From assembly GCF_002234675.1 (NCBI RefSeq), contig NC_019868.2, forward strand, positions 6,232,433 through 6,296,432: DNA of 64,000 nt, read 5' to 3'. The notes under the pieces were generated by a model. It did not search any database. It saw only the letters and a list, made by a program, of their open reading frames with translations, and was not told the DNA's origin. Shown one piece after another: positions 23,191-34,745 of this stretch (the stretch's first letter is position 1; the number at the start of each line of letters is the position of its first letter). A program made the translations under genes and the position numbers. The DNA comes from Oryzias latipes (lineage: Eukaryota > Chordata > Actinopteri > Beloniformes > Adrianichthyidae).

Positions 23191-24720
23191 ATGCATCTTA
23201 TATTTTATTTTCTGCTGTCATTCCTAGATGGGTGTAAGTACAATTTTGAAATTCTCCCCAAAGACAAATTTTGGATTTCTTTGTATCTTAAAACATGCCA
23301 CGATTGATTTGCTGGTGACTTTTCCAGTCTCTACAGATGACCTGACCTTTCAGACAAAAACTGTGGTTGTTGGCGATCATGTGAAGTTGGGATGTTCGCG
23401 CAGATCTGCAGGCAATGTGTTTTGGATGAGAACCATTTCTGGAAATCCTCCTGAATTTTTGGACAACTATTGGAGCAAACCAAAACTTGCATATAAAGCT
23501 GGAATACTTGAGCTGCAAATTGCTGATACAAGTCTACATGATACAGCATTTTACATTTGTGTGAGAAAAAAGGATGGAACTATTTTGTCTTTGAATCTAA
23601 CATACCTTATAGTTCAAGGTAAGCACACTATCATGAAGTACAGACATTTTTTTATGTTTTTAACTATCAATAAATAATGTACGGTGTTAAATACATTACA
23701 GTTTATGTATGATTTATGATCTATAAATTGGTGATTCTTTTTTTTTCATTATTTATATTAGCTCTATGTTTTTTCTGTGTCAGAACCTGCTGTGTCCAAA
23801 GTCCCTTCATCTGCTCCAGAATGTTCAGAGAACTCCCTGACTTTGCAATGTTCGGTTCTTCAGGATTTTCAGAATAAGTCGTGTCCATCAGATGAGAACG
23901 TGTTCTGTTTCAGTGCGGAATCAAAGCACTCAAACACAAACAGGACTGCAGAAAGCAGCGGAGATGCTGCTGTGAAGGATTTCTGTTTCTCAATTTTCTT
24001 TAAAAATCTGACTTCTTCTGGGGATTTGAAATATTACTGTGCTATACCCAAATGTGAGGAGAGGATCCAGAAAAATGAATCACTGTCTCAATTTGAAGGT
24101 ATGGATATGTGAATATTTGTTAAATTAGATGGTGGTGCACTATCAAACCTAATAAAACGCTAAAGATACAAGAAGAACTAAGCAATCGTAACTACCTTAT
24201 TTGTTTTAAATTTGCAGTAAACACATGGAACTCAAACACGGCAGATGTAGTCAGAAACATGCTCATCGCTGCTTTGGTTGTAAGTCAGATGTTGATAGCA
24301 TTCCTGTTTTATTTGGTAAAAAAACTAAAGAAAGAATCAAAAAGTTGTTGTCATGGTAAGTGGACACTTCTATAAATTAAGACGCAATTTTCGTAACTAA
24401 TTTTACAATAGCTTAATTTGTTTCTCCATTTAGATGCAGTCCTTCAACAAATGCAAATATCGACCACAGACCTTCAAAATCAACAGGCAAGTAATAAAAA
24501 CAAGTACTGCTGCAAAATATTCCAGTTTTAGGTATTCTTGTTTTCTCTTAAATTGTTCTCCTTGCCATCAATTTTATTTTCCCAGGAAAATGAAGACGTG
24601 CTGGTTTATTCAGCAGCAGTTTTCAGCAGAAGAATATCCTCTAAAAAAGAGACAAGAGACCAAGATGATGACAACAAAGAAGAGACTATCTACACAAATA
24701 TTTCTGTTCATGAGCTTTGA
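23191..24720 (+). CDS. Novel immune-type receptor (NITR-C), complete, plus strand, divergent
   Basis: This is the only complete NITR on the plus strand. Exons are 23191-23233 (leader MHLIFYFLLSFLDG), 23328-23618 (V; acceptor at 23337 is an in-frame alternative), 23784-24098 (I), 24218-24355 (transmembrane), 24434-24486 and 24586-24720. The protein is 324 residues (321 with the alternative). Intron 5 starts GC (CAG/GCAAGT), the usual form of rare GC-AG introns; the others are GT-AG. The V domain has LGCSRRS, FWMRTISG and DTAFYICV. The I domain is unusual: the Trp after the second cysteine is Cys (NVFCFS) and the FGxGT motif is missing (YYCAIPKCEERIQ). The tail has VLVYSAAVF and ETIYTNISV; TIYTNI fits the ITSM form TxYxx(V/I). 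A polyadenylation signal AATAAA lies at 24733-24738. Confidence 0.88.
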
Positions 24721-24739
24721 AATGCATAACAAAATAAAA

Positions 24740-26140
24740 ATAAAGATGTATATATAGCACACAGTCAAGGAAACGTTATTTGTTGTTATTCAGGTTAAGG
24801 TCCTTTTTTGATTGTTCCCTGAACTAAAAGCAGCTGAGATCTGTTTTGTACTCTATATTATATTTTTGTAGTTAACGCCAGTATTGTATTGAAAGCCAGT
24901 AAGACATTTTGAAACATTTTTGCAGTCACAACTGCCCTGGGTTATTGGGTGGATTTCATGTGTGGATACGGACTGTCGGAGGATGAAAAAAGGGGGAAAC
25001 CTGTCCTCTCAGTGAGTCCTTAGAGCAAAAGTATTCATGCACATTTTTTACAGGCATGCTACCGGCGACGTGTTTTAGTACACACTTATACAACATGTAA
25101 GGGTGGGAGAAGTAGGGGAGATGCAGAGAAGTAGGGAAGATGCAGGCACGGCATATGGTTCCCCCCCCCCCCCCGCCCCAAGCCCTGCCCACAATGCAAG
25201 GGGCCCGTTTGTTCTGTTCAAGCAATAAGTGCAGTGGAATTTTAAATCCTTCTGCGCCACTTTTCTGAAGTCTGACTGTTAAAAATGAGGAAATTAGACA
25301 ATCAGAGTGTAGTTTGTGCGGACATCCTACGAGCACATCCTGTGCGTGCAGGATTTGGGTCAGCCGGTGAGAAATAATAATGTTTATCATTAATAATTGG
25401 ATTTATCTATACTTTTCCAGACGGTCAAAGCGCTTACACTGTGACCATTATTCATTCATTCTTCATACTTGGTGATGGTAAGCTACTGATGTGACTAGTG
25501 TGGTTTAAGGGCACCATACGACATTCGTCATAAACGTGTGCAACTTACATTAGCCTTACAAATACTTTACAATACATTTACCAGACGCGTGTCAATGGTA
25601 CGTTCCAGTTTGATGACATGCCTTAAGGTGGCCCCACAAGCCTGAATGGAATAACCCAAAAACCTGCAGCCCCCGTACGGGTCAACTCCCTGTATGCCTG
25701 AACGTGACTAAGGCTTAAGGTGCTGTAACAGCCAACAACTCATTCATGATTTCAGGTTTTATGGTGTTAAACCGAATTTGTAACATGGCTTCAACCATAT
25801 TTTTAGCACATCTAAGTCTGTTTGTACCACAGTTTCTACAGCACCACCAGTATGCGTAAATTTGTTAATTGCAGGCAAGCTGGGAGATCCTCTAGTAGTG
25901 GTGCTTTATAACATGCACAGTAAAAGGCAATCTTAGAAGTTACTGATGTGGGATGTTTACCACACCTGCCCCAGGTGGAGGAGTTAAAGTATCTTGAGAT
26001 CTTCTCTTTGAGTGATTGACAGGTGGGTTGGTGCAGCATCTGCTGTCATGCGGTAGTGTCATTCCATTGTGGTGAAGAGGGAGGTGAATCAGGAAGCAGA
26101 ACTGTCTAATTAGCAGTTACTTATTCTTCCAGTGGCATCA
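24740..26140. other. No gene recognised; repeat fragments
   Basis: A C-run lies at 25159-25172 in a GC-rich patch. From about 25420 to 25520 there is a copy of the teleost repeat also present at 63130-63470 (agcgcttacactgtgaccattattcattcattc...). Nothing with coding character was found. Confidence 0.4.
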
Positions 26141-26149
26141 CCGACATAG

Positions 26150-26400
26150 CATCTACAGTCACTGGCCATTTTATTAAGCACACCTCTCCAATCCGTTAAC
26201 ACAAATTTCTAAACAGCCAATCATATGGCATCCCCTCAATGCATTTAGGTTTGTAGACATGGGCAAGACGATCTGCTGCAGTTCAAACCGAGCATCAGAA
26301 TGAGCATAAAAGGGGATTGAAGTGACTAAAAACAAACACCGTGGGATTAGGGGGGTTGCCTTGCGACATGATGGAGAAGATGTCAATAGATGATGTAGAA
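26150..26400 (+). mobile_element. Tc1-type transposon 5' noncoding end
   Basis: The sequence from 'cagtcactggccattttatt' (26157) through 'cagttcaaaccgagcatcagaatg' matches the 5' leader of a common fish Tc1 family. The transposase start is not present. A C-terminal transposase piece with the same orientation occurs at 27905-28205, so the hAT sequences between may have inserted into one Tc1 copy. Confidence 0.55.
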
Positions 26401-26427
26401 AAGAACCTCAAATGAAGTTTTTACAGC

Positions 26428-27290
26428 AGCGGTCCAACCCCTGGGCCGCGGACTGGTACCGGTCGGTGGGTCATTTGGTTACGGGCCGCACACAACTTAC
26501 ATTACTTCCGTTTTATTTATTTCAGAATCTGAAAGACGTTTTATTTAGAAAAATTGCCCGTTTCTCTGTTACATCCGTCTATGTTACTCTTGACGCAGGC
26601 CAATTCGCTCTTCACGGTCACGTGATAGGATACCGCTAAAAATAAAACCCAGGAACTAGCTAAATGAATAAAAAACAAACGTCTGGAAAGTTTCTTTGCT
26701 AAGTGGAAAAGGCCCAGCCAGGAGACAGAAGAGGAGCCTTCCGCTTGCAAAAAAAGAAAGCTACATTTAATAGACAGTATCAGGAGTCCTACTTAAAATA
26801 CGGATTTATCCCAACGGGAGATTCCCTCCAACCATTCAGCATTGTGGTGAGTCGGATTTCCATGCACTTATTTTGAAGGCATTTTTAAATGTTATAAATA
26901 TAGCAACCAGAGAGTGTTGCGGGCAGAGAGGACGTTGCTCATGTCATAATTCATGTTTATTGTTATGTTTAGAAAATATCACAGTTTTCATGCAGGTCAT
27001 ATCATATTATTTTGTTGTATTGTTGCGTCGGTCACGTGCACGTTTGGTCTGCTGTCAGAGTTCCACAGGCTGAGGAAGAACTCAGCTCAAATAGGGTTGA
27101 GCACGGGTGTTTCTTTTTGCCTACGGGTCCTTTCATCAGGCAGTTATGTTGTTTCACCCTTTGTTATTTGTTCATGTTTTGTTTACTTTTCTTTAGGTTG
27201 TGTTTACTTCTTTTTAGCACCATGAGTGTGGGAAGGGGAGAGGATGATGATAACACCTCTGTGATGTACAATGTTTAGCGTGTCAAAATA
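26428..27290 (+). mobile_element. hAT (ZBED/Charlie-like) transposon relic
   Basis: The left end CAGCGGTCCAACCCCTGGGCCGCGG is a hAT-type terminus. Downstream in one frame are FFAKWKRPSQETEEEPSACKK (split here) and, in another, RQYQESYLKYGFIPTGD. Both match the N-terminal part of ZBED-like hAT transposases. Only this start is present, with frameshifts; the catalytic domain is missing. The right end is uncertain. Confidence 0.65.
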
Positions 27291-27299
27291 AAAGTGCAG

Positions 27300-27590
27300 A
27301 GTACGTCTTATCACGTGTCTCTGCCTCTGTTGTAGCGTTGCTGCAGCGTGTGTCCGGCACAAAAAACATACGTGTTTTTTTCCCCTGCGGGACGGGAGAA
27401 GACATAAAATCAATGCATCTCTATTATTGTGCGGAAATACATTTTTAGAGGTTTTGCGGGTGCGGGCGGGAGTGGACATACATATTGTGGGTGCGGGCGG
27501 GAATGTAACGCATACGTTGCGGGAGCGGGCGGTAATGGTCAGAAATTGGTCAGAAACAGGATGAACAAAACAGTCCCGCGCAGGGCTCTA
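27300..27590. mobile_element. Second hAT-like terminal fragment
   Basis: The sequence is rich in 'gtgcgggcggga' words and ends GTCCCGCGCAGGGCTCTA at 27590. I recognise this as the terminal region of another hAT family, whose terminus reads TAGAGCCCTGC inward. No coding region. The left boundary is a guess. Confidence 0.5.
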
Positions 27591-27904
27591 GTCTGGGGGA
27601 TATTTTCTTAGCACACTTTGGGCTCCTTAGTAACAACTGGGTTTGGTTCCAACACCGCAGCGTATCTGAGTATTGTTGCTGACCATGTCCATCTCTTTAT
27701 GACCTTTATGAGAGCAAGCGTTAAGGGCAAGACCCTTAACACTTAACACTCCTACCAGCATGACTGTGCATGAATGATCCTGGTGATGCTCAGAGGGACT
27801 GTAGCTGCGAACTGGCAGTCACGCCTCTACCATCACAAGGTATGAATGAAGAGTGAATGAATAATAGACACAGCGCTTTGAGCATCTGGAAAAGCGCAGA
27901 TAAA

Positions 27905-28205
27905 TCCAATCCATTATTATTATCTTCTGATGTCAACTTCCAGCAGGAAAAGGCGCCATGTCAAAAAGCTGGTATTATCTCAGACTGGTTTCTTGAACAG
28001 GACAATGAGTTCACTGGACTCAAATGGCTTCCACAGTCACCAGATCTCAACCCAATAGATCACCTTTGGTATGTGGTGGAATGGGAGATTGGCATCATGG
28101 ATGTACAGGCGACAAATCTGCAGGAACTGTGTGATGCCATAGATACTTTTGTACCGATATGCACTGACCATGAGTTTTTTTTTTTAATAAGTTTGAAAAA
28201 GACAT
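27905..28205 (+). mobile_element. Tc1-type transposase C-terminal fragment
   Basis: The reading frame gives NFQQEKAPCQKAG, EQDNEFTGLKWLPQSPDLN and PIDHLWYVVEWEI, the last catalytic block of a Tc1 transposase. The final acidic residue is Asp instead of Glu. The first two catalytic aspartates are absent. See the matching 5' end at 26150-26400. Confidence 0.75.
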
Positions 28206-29300
28206 GTTAAAATATAATTTTTAGGGTTACATGTTGGACATATTTCATCAGAGCTATTCTTTTCTTAGGCCTTTGTTATGTATTCCCATAACATAAAAAC
28301 AAAAAAATTAAATTGAACTTTTAACTAAAGTCATTTTTTTAGTTTGTCAATTTGTGAGCAGTAAATACAAAATATTTATTCAGTTCAAAAATATTTATTT
28401 CAGAAATGTGAAAACATAGCAAAATAAGACAAAATTCGAGAGTGAGAAAAAGAAGGATCTTATGAATTCTCACCCCTGTACCTTATGCCATTTTATTCCT
28501 AAACCCAGTACTCCAGCTATCAAAGTTCAGGGCCCTATAGCTGAGAATACATTCAGTTACAGTTATACATGTACACCCATGTAAATCTCATTTCCAAAAG
28601 CACCAAAATGAATAACACATTATAATTTTAATCTAATGTTTTGTTTTATATATGTACATATTAATCAATAATCATATTCCTGTATTTATTCTTAAACTGG
28701 TTCTGTTCCACAACTTTACTTCACATCTTGAAACACAGAACATTTTTTTGTTTGTACATGCTTTATTGATAAGAAATTCCATTTTTCCCTAATATTGTAT
28801 TTTTCTTCTCTTTTACACTGCAAATTTTATAAATAACCTTTGCATATGACTATGTAACCAAGTAGAATCCTTTAATAACAGAAATAAATAAATAATGGCA
28901 AAATAATTACACATCATTTATAGGTCTCTTTATTTGAAATATGCAATTATTCCTCTTACACAGTTTATGAGAACAGTTTTTTATGCATCAAACACATTCT
29001 AGATTTGTTCAGATTATGGATCTCACAAAATTCAAACTTCTTAAAATTTTGTCCAAAATGTAATTATTTCATCATTTTTGTTAACCGTCTTATTCATTAT
29101 TAAATGACTAAAACTGAAATTGCATCATTTAAAACGGATTATTAAACTTCAGGATATGGTTATTAAATCTCGGAGAATGGAGGAGAAGAACAAAGATGTT
29201 AATTTTTAAGGAAGAACGGGTTAGATGTGGGCATTTGTGAGCAACACAACTCCTGTTAAAATACAAAGAAAGTCAGAAAAGGAAGTCAAGAGTGGCAGAG
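28206..29300. other. No gene recognised, AT-rich
   Basis: About 1.1 kb of AT-rich DNA without exon-like frames, terminal repeats or recognisable transposon protein on either strand. Confidence 0.5.
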
Positions 29301-29309
29301 AAGTAAGTT

Positions 29310-30215
29310 GGAGTTGTCAGGACATGTATGGGACCTGGAATACAGTGGAGTGGAGTGTATCAGAGGCGGTAAAGGTAGAGGTGGGACTTTGAACTTTGAA
29401 CTCCTTCTTGTTTGCCGTGGTGATGGACAGACTGACAGATGACGTTAGACAGGAATTTCTGTTGACCATGATGTTTGCAGATGACATTGTGATCTGTAGT
29501 TAGAGCATGGAGCAGGTGGAGGAATATCTAGAGAGGTGGAGGTTTGGTCTGCTGCACCTTGTCAGAGTATATGTGTAAAAATGGGAAAACCTCCAGTGGA
29601 ATGGTGACGTGGAGCAGAGTTGAAGAAGGTGGAGGCCTTTTAAGTACATCGGGTCAACAGTCCAGAGAGTGCATAAAAGAGGTGAAGAGGTGTGTTCAGG
29701 CAAGTTAGAACAGGTGGAGAAATGTTACAGGTGTGGTGTGTTACAAGAATGTCATTCTTGTTGACACTCTTGTCATCAAGAAGGAAAATAAAGGCATGGA
29801 AGATGTAGTCAGAGCAGCCATGTTGTTTGTTTAGAGACTAAGAATGAGGCAGGAGCCTGAGCTGGCAGTAGCAGAAAGGAAGATGTTAAAGTTCTCTTTG
29901 GGACTGACAAGAATAGATGGAATCAGGAATGAATCAACCAGAGGAACAGCTCCATGTAAATATTTTGGAGAAAAATTCAGGGAAACAGATTGAGATGGTT
30001 GGGACATGTTGAGAGGAAGAATAGTGATTATTTTGGTAATAATTATGGTTGAGGTGGAAATAACAGGAAAGAGACCTAGAAAAAGACCAGAGACAGTTGA
30101 TCAAATTAGTCAAGGAGACTGGTATGAATGAGAAGGAAGCAGAGGAAAGGGTTCGATGGGGGCAGGGTTCGCTGTGGTAACCCCTAAAGGGAGAAGCCAA
30201 AAGGCAAAGAAGAAA
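29310..30215 (+). mobile_element. RTE-like LINE relic ending at the NITR-D 3' UTR
   Basis: Plus-strand fragments LLFAVVMDRLTDDVRQ and TMMFADDIVICS (reverse-transcriptase FADD box), then the C-terminal region, match the intact RTE at 59786-61555 in order. The tail 'ggttcgctgtggtaacccc...gggagaagccaaaaggcaaagaag' ends at about 30215. Multiple stops and frameshifts mark it as old. It sits tail-to-tail with NITR-D, whose stop codon is only about 6 nt away. Confidence 0.8.
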
Positions 30216-30220
30216 CTAAT

Positions 30221-32498
30221 CTATCCCAGATTTTTGATATCAGAATAAAAGGTCTCCTGAGGTGTTTTCTGCTTTCTTTTCGCTTTGCCAGCTTTCCTTT
30301 GAGTGAAGGTTGGTGTTGAATATGTCAGTGAATCTTCTTTATTCTGAGAAAAACACAGTCACTAAAATCACATATTTGACAATTAAAGATTGTAGTTGGA
30401 TTTTTGGCTTCATTTTACCTTTTCGTGTTTCCGGTCATCAGAGGAGTGTAAGCCATCTACTTCCAGAGCAAGAAAGAGATAGCTTTAAAAAACAATTTAA
30501 GTTTAAACAGCTGATAATAAATAAAAATAATGAAAAATATTTCACCATTGGAAGTAGTGCCTGCTTTTCTCTTCATTTTATAAATTAAGAAAATTATGAC
30601 AAAGATGCTGGCAGACAATGTTGCAAACAAGACAAGTAGAACAGTGTTGGCTTTTTGTAAATCCCACATCTGGAGTTCTGAAAAAATAAAAAAACACAGT
30701 TAATGACTGTAAATGGTTTAGGAAAGTTGAAAAAATAAATAGTTTTGGATGTTGCCCTTTTTCTTAAAACCTACGATGAAATATTTAGGCCACCCAAAAA
30801 ATTAAAAAAATCAAAAACATTTAGAAGAATTAAGTTGTAAAATAATGAGATAAAATTCTTAATTTAAAAATTAAGTTCTAAAATTATGACAAAAAAGTCA
30901 ATTTTATTAAATTAAACACCTAGATTTATGAATAAAAATGTTAATACTTAACAAAAATAAAGTTACAAGTTATAAGTTGAGACAAGATTACAAGATTAAA
31001 GTCATACATTTGTGATACAAAAGGCTGTTTACTTTGAAAAGCAGAAACAACAACAAAACAATATTGTGTTCAGAATTAGAGACGTAAAGCGCATTCTAAG
31101 CGGTTACTTTAACTTTGGTTTCACAAACAAGGAAATACCAAATCTTTTAGTGAGTCCTCATCGACTTTTTATTAGAATAAGGGTATTGTGACTAATTTGC
31201 AGGAAACTGAGCCTTTTCAGAAAAAGATTCTTGAACCATAAGTAGTGGATTCCCGATCCGCCCCATACAGAGATCCAAATACATTATGGCTCATGAATTC
31301 TTATGGTAAACTAAAGCCTTATGGCTTCACCATTAACGGCTACATTGATGAATTTAGTCAGCAAGTAATGTGGATGGAGGCTTACACCCCCAACTTTCTT
31401 TTTTTAAAAGAGCATGGCGTCTTCCTCATAACACTGAATTATTCCTAATAATTTCACAACTTTTTTATGGCCCGCAGCAGTCAAAGACCGGAAGTACCAT
31501 ATTGTATTTTTTTAATGGTGGCCCTAATATTACATTATAAAAAAAAAACCTATTGTAAAGAGAAAAAAAAGAGAAAAAAAACACATACCGGTCAATGTTG
31601 TTCCATTTCCATAAAAAATCTCTCCACATGCAGCCACAGCACAGTAGTAAGTCCCAGCATCAGAGGAGATGAAATTCTTGTTAAAGCTGTAGACACATTT
31701 CTGCACAGAGGGAGCTTCAGGAGTCCTCAAACATTCATCAGAACTGTTTCCATGAGCATAAATAACATGAGGATGAGATTTGTTTGATTGGGTTTTGAAC
31801 CAGAACACTCTCTGTTCTGCTGCACAGGTTTCATGGTCAGAGCTGGAGAGGACTGAACACTCTAGAGTGATGGGGTCTTCTGGATAGACTTGATCAGATA
31901 AAAACCTCTCAGTGACAGCAACAATGTGTGGTTCTCTGCCTAGAAAATATAGAGTAATAATTATAGAAAAATAATCACTAAATATTAGTAATTTTTAAAA
32001 TGGTAATGTTCTTACCTTTGACACTCAGAAATGTTCCAGTCAAAAATGTCAAATTCAGGTTTTGAACTTTAATGCAGTAACACCATCATCACTTTCCATG
32101 GCTCCATTTATTTCCAGAACAAAGGACCCAGGTTCTTGCTTTGCTGTAATGTGAGATTTCCTGATTTCATCGTCAAAGTCAAAGTTCATTGTTCCTCCCA
32201 GAAGTTCAGGCTTTTTCCCAGAAACAATCCTGATCCAAAATAAGTTCTCTCTGTAGAGAACATTCGTCTGGCGAGCGCACGTTAGTTTAACATCTTCTCC
32301 AACAGGAACCGTCTTTGTCGTGAAATGATATTCATTCGCACAATCTGAAAAAAAAGTTTTAAAAATCCCTCATTATTAATAAACTTAGGTATAGATTACC
32401 AACAGTTGTGCTTATTTATTTCATAAAAACACTGCAAATTCCAAAAAGTACTTACATCCATTTGTAATAATGAAAAGTACATAAAACAGAATCATCAT
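30221..32498 (-). pseudogene. NITR-D: NITR gene with a frameshifted V domain
   Basis: Exons are 32456-32498 (leader MMILFYVLFIITNG), 32016-32344 (V), 31589-31939 (I), 30546-30677 (transmembrane), 30419-30456 and 30221-30343. All splice sites are intact. Compared with NITR-E, the V exon lacks 4 nt at about 32080, which removes the YYC region and shifts the frame, so the protein cannot be made as read here. A sequencing error is possible. Every other exon is open. The I domain keeps YYCAVAACGE and FYGNGT. The tail is longer than NITR-E's: SLTYSTPTF, then TFYSDIKN, which fits the ITSM form TxYxxI. Intron 3 is enlarged by an insertion of about 800 bp (30760-31555). Confidence 0.88.
30760..31555 (+). 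mobile_element. Insertion in NITR-D intron 3 with integrase-like fragment
   Basis: NITR-E's matching intron is only 105 nt, while this one is 911 nt. The extra DNA holds a plus-strand frame (31245-31410) with LWLMNSYGKLKPYGFTING (first part) and YIDEFSQQVMWMEAY. This resembles the first catalytic-Asp region of integrase-type (DDE) cores found in fish integrase-bearing elements. Only this fragment is present and it is broken. The element family is not certain. Confidence 0.5.
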
Positions 32499-32576
32499 TT
32501 TGTATTGGTCTACTGGTGGCTGCAGAGAAATAAAAGAAAGTCTTAGCCTGAGCGATCTAAATGTAATGATGGAAAA

Positions 32577-32612
32577 GGGGCGGGATCACATATAAAACAA
32601 CCTGATTGGACT
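32577..32612 (-). promoter_or_regulatory. NITR-D promoter elements (shared with NITR-E)
   Basis: Reading on the minus strand toward the leader exon: CCAAT (within 'cctgattgga', about 32605-32609), a TATA-like TTTATATG (about 32588-32596), then a GC box CCGCCCC (about 32577-32584). The same three elements with the same spacing lie upstream of NITR-E at 40889-40921. Confidence 0.5.
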
Positions 32613-33039
32613 TTCTGCATGCTGACGATTCACTGTTAACCACAATGGAAATAATACCAGCCTTTTTCAGCCTAAACACATTAAACAGTAATCAAAAGAG
32701 AGTCTTTGTTCAATGTTTTAGTTAACGTTTTCCAACAATAATTTAAAGCAAGCTCAAAGGTTGATGGAACAAACCTCAGATTTTAGAGCATTTTTGACCG
32801 TTAAGCTGCTAACACTGATAAGATTAAAATGAACACAAACCAGATTAACAAATCATGGAGAGTACCCATTCAAGAGACACCAATAAGGCTAGGCACTCTG
32901 AATTGCTGCTTGGCCCCGTGGTCGAAACCACAGTCAGAGATATATCCCCTTCCTGAAGGTGAAGGGAGACAAGCCTCTAATCAATGAGGCTTGATTGAGG
33001 CTTGACCAATGATATCTAACCAGTTCCTCTTAACTTGGC

Positions 33040-33710
33040 AGCCGATGCACCTGGCTCTGATTGCCGCTCAAACCTTTCCTCCACCAGATGCTGCCAGAGG
33101 CTGGAGAATATCTGGTCTGGAAAGCACAGATTGCATTGAGGCAGTTTGTGCGGCTGGTTTGAGAGTCAGCACCACCAAATCTAAGACTAGTTTAAGTATC
33201 TGGGGGTCTTGCTCTCGAGTGAGGGAAGATTGAAGAGTGAGTTTGACAGACAGACTGGTGCAGCGTTTCCTGTTATGAGGTCATTTTGCTGTTGCCTTGT
33301 GGTGAAGAGAGAGGCGAGTCTCAATTTACCAGTCAATCTATGTTCCAGTACCCACCCATGGTCATGAGCTCTAGGTAACAACCAAAAGAACAAGGTCTCA
33401 AATACAAGCAGCCAAAATGAGGTTCCCCCACAGGGTGGCTGGGCATTTCCTTAGAAATAGGGCCAGACGCTCAGTCACCCAAAGAGACCCGCTGCCTCTC
33501 CACATCAAAAGCAGCCAGTTGAAGTGGCTCGGTGATCTGGATTTGGATGCCTCCTGGACGCCTCTCTGGAGAGGTCTTTCGGGCATGTCTGAGTGGGTGA
33601 AGACCCGGGGAAGACCCAGAACATGCTAGTGGGACCAAGGCTGTCAACTGACCTGGGAATACCTCTGAGTTCCCACGATGGGAGCTGGAGGAAGTGACCA
33701 TGGAGCAGGA
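33040..33710 (+). mobile_element. LINE 3' fragment (Dong/R4- or Rex-like)
   Basis: Plus-strand coding-like remnants include KMRFPHRVAG, HIKSSQLKWLGDLDL, RPRTC (about 33615) and a terminal GSWRK-like region (about 33680-33700). They follow the C-terminal region of the common fish LINE protein whose normal form reads ...RSQLRWFGHL...RGRPRTRW. The frame is interrupted several times. The 5' half of the element is missing. Confidence 0.6.
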
Positions 33711-33939
33711 AGTCTTAGTTTCCTTTAATCAGCCACCAATTGTCCGAGTTCTCCCGGGTAAAAAGATGAAAGAGGCCCTTAATTTTCCTCAAAGGTATGC
33801 CTCAACCTCAACCAGAAAATTACATTGTTTGATTTCCTTTTTTTTTGGGCAAATAATGATGGAAATAAAGGCTTGTAGGAGTTTGCCATCTAACCTTGGA
33901 ATAAGAAGGCCTTGTTTAAATTCCAACTGGTACCTCTGT

Positions 33940-34135
33940 CTGTGGAGTTTGCATGTTCTCCGTGTACATTTTTGGGTTTTCTCCTGACACTCAGGATTCT
34001 TTCCACAGTCCAAAAACATGCTGCATAGGTTAATTGATTAATCTAAACTATCTCTAGGTGTCAATGTGAGTAGGTGTGGTTGTGCAGCTCTGCATTTGAC
34101 TGGCGACTTGCCAAGGGTGTACCCTGCCTTCACCC
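33940..34135 (+). repeat. L2-like LINE tail fragment
   Basis: The words 'tttgcatgttctccgtgtac', 'ccacagtccaaaaacatgct', and 'gactggcgacttgccaaggg' belong to the most common L2-like repeat tail of fish genomes. Related pieces are at 8800-8900, 10740-10820, 16420-16640 and 20960-21035. Confidence 0.65.
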
Positions 34136-34539
34136 AACAGTCAATTTTTTCACGCCAAGCTTCTTACCAATTGTAGATTCAGTAATCCCAGCCTAGTGCA
34201 CATCTACTCTTTGTTTCTGGTGTCCTTTGAAATTGTGGATATGTATATTCTATGCTAAATATATAGGCTACTGAAAGCCAGAAATTGTGCAAGTTTGTAG
34301 GTGACCAAATACTTATTTTATCAAGGACTAAGAACTATTATTTCATAGAAAATCTTACAATGTGCTTTCCTGGATTCTTTTTCCCCATTCAGTTGTTTAT
34401 GAAGAGAGAGTGCACCTTGAAGGGTACCTATAAGGAAAATTGCAGGCCTTTCTCGTCTTTTGAAGTGGAGCATTTGCACAATTGAACACACTGTAATGCA
34501 CCGATAAATGGTAAATGGTAAAATCTTAAATAATATCTA

Positions 34540-34745
34540 TATATCGAAGGCCCTAAGCGCTTTACAAAACCATTCACTCAGTCACATTCACTCACTGGTG
34601 GCGGCCCCGCTGCCGAACACTGGCGCCAACCGTCCACCAGAGGCAAGGAGGGGGTTCAGTGTCTTGCCCAAGGACACTTCGACACATGGACGTGCAAGTC
34701 TGGAATCGAACCTCCTGTTGTACAGTGAACAAGAAACGATCGTAA
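34540..34745 (-). repeat. tRNA-derived SINE, reverse copy, head missing
   Basis: Its reverse complement matches the SINE at 36655-36930 (gaggttcgattcc... tgtcgaagtgtccttgggcaa ... ggcgccagtgttcggcagcg, split here). The internal-promoter B-box region is still visible near 34710. Part of the head is lost. Confidence 0.65.

Noticed and set aside
24434-24757. Single 107-residue frame spanning 24434-24757 as a gene of its own
   Set aside because: It reads through the GC-AG intron between NITR-C exons 5 and 6 in the wrong frame; the spliced reading gives the family tail motifs.
25159-25172. Homopolymer runs (C at 25159 and 41510, T at 22196, G near 19500) as regulatory signals
   Set aside because: Simple sequence with no supporting context; probably slippage.
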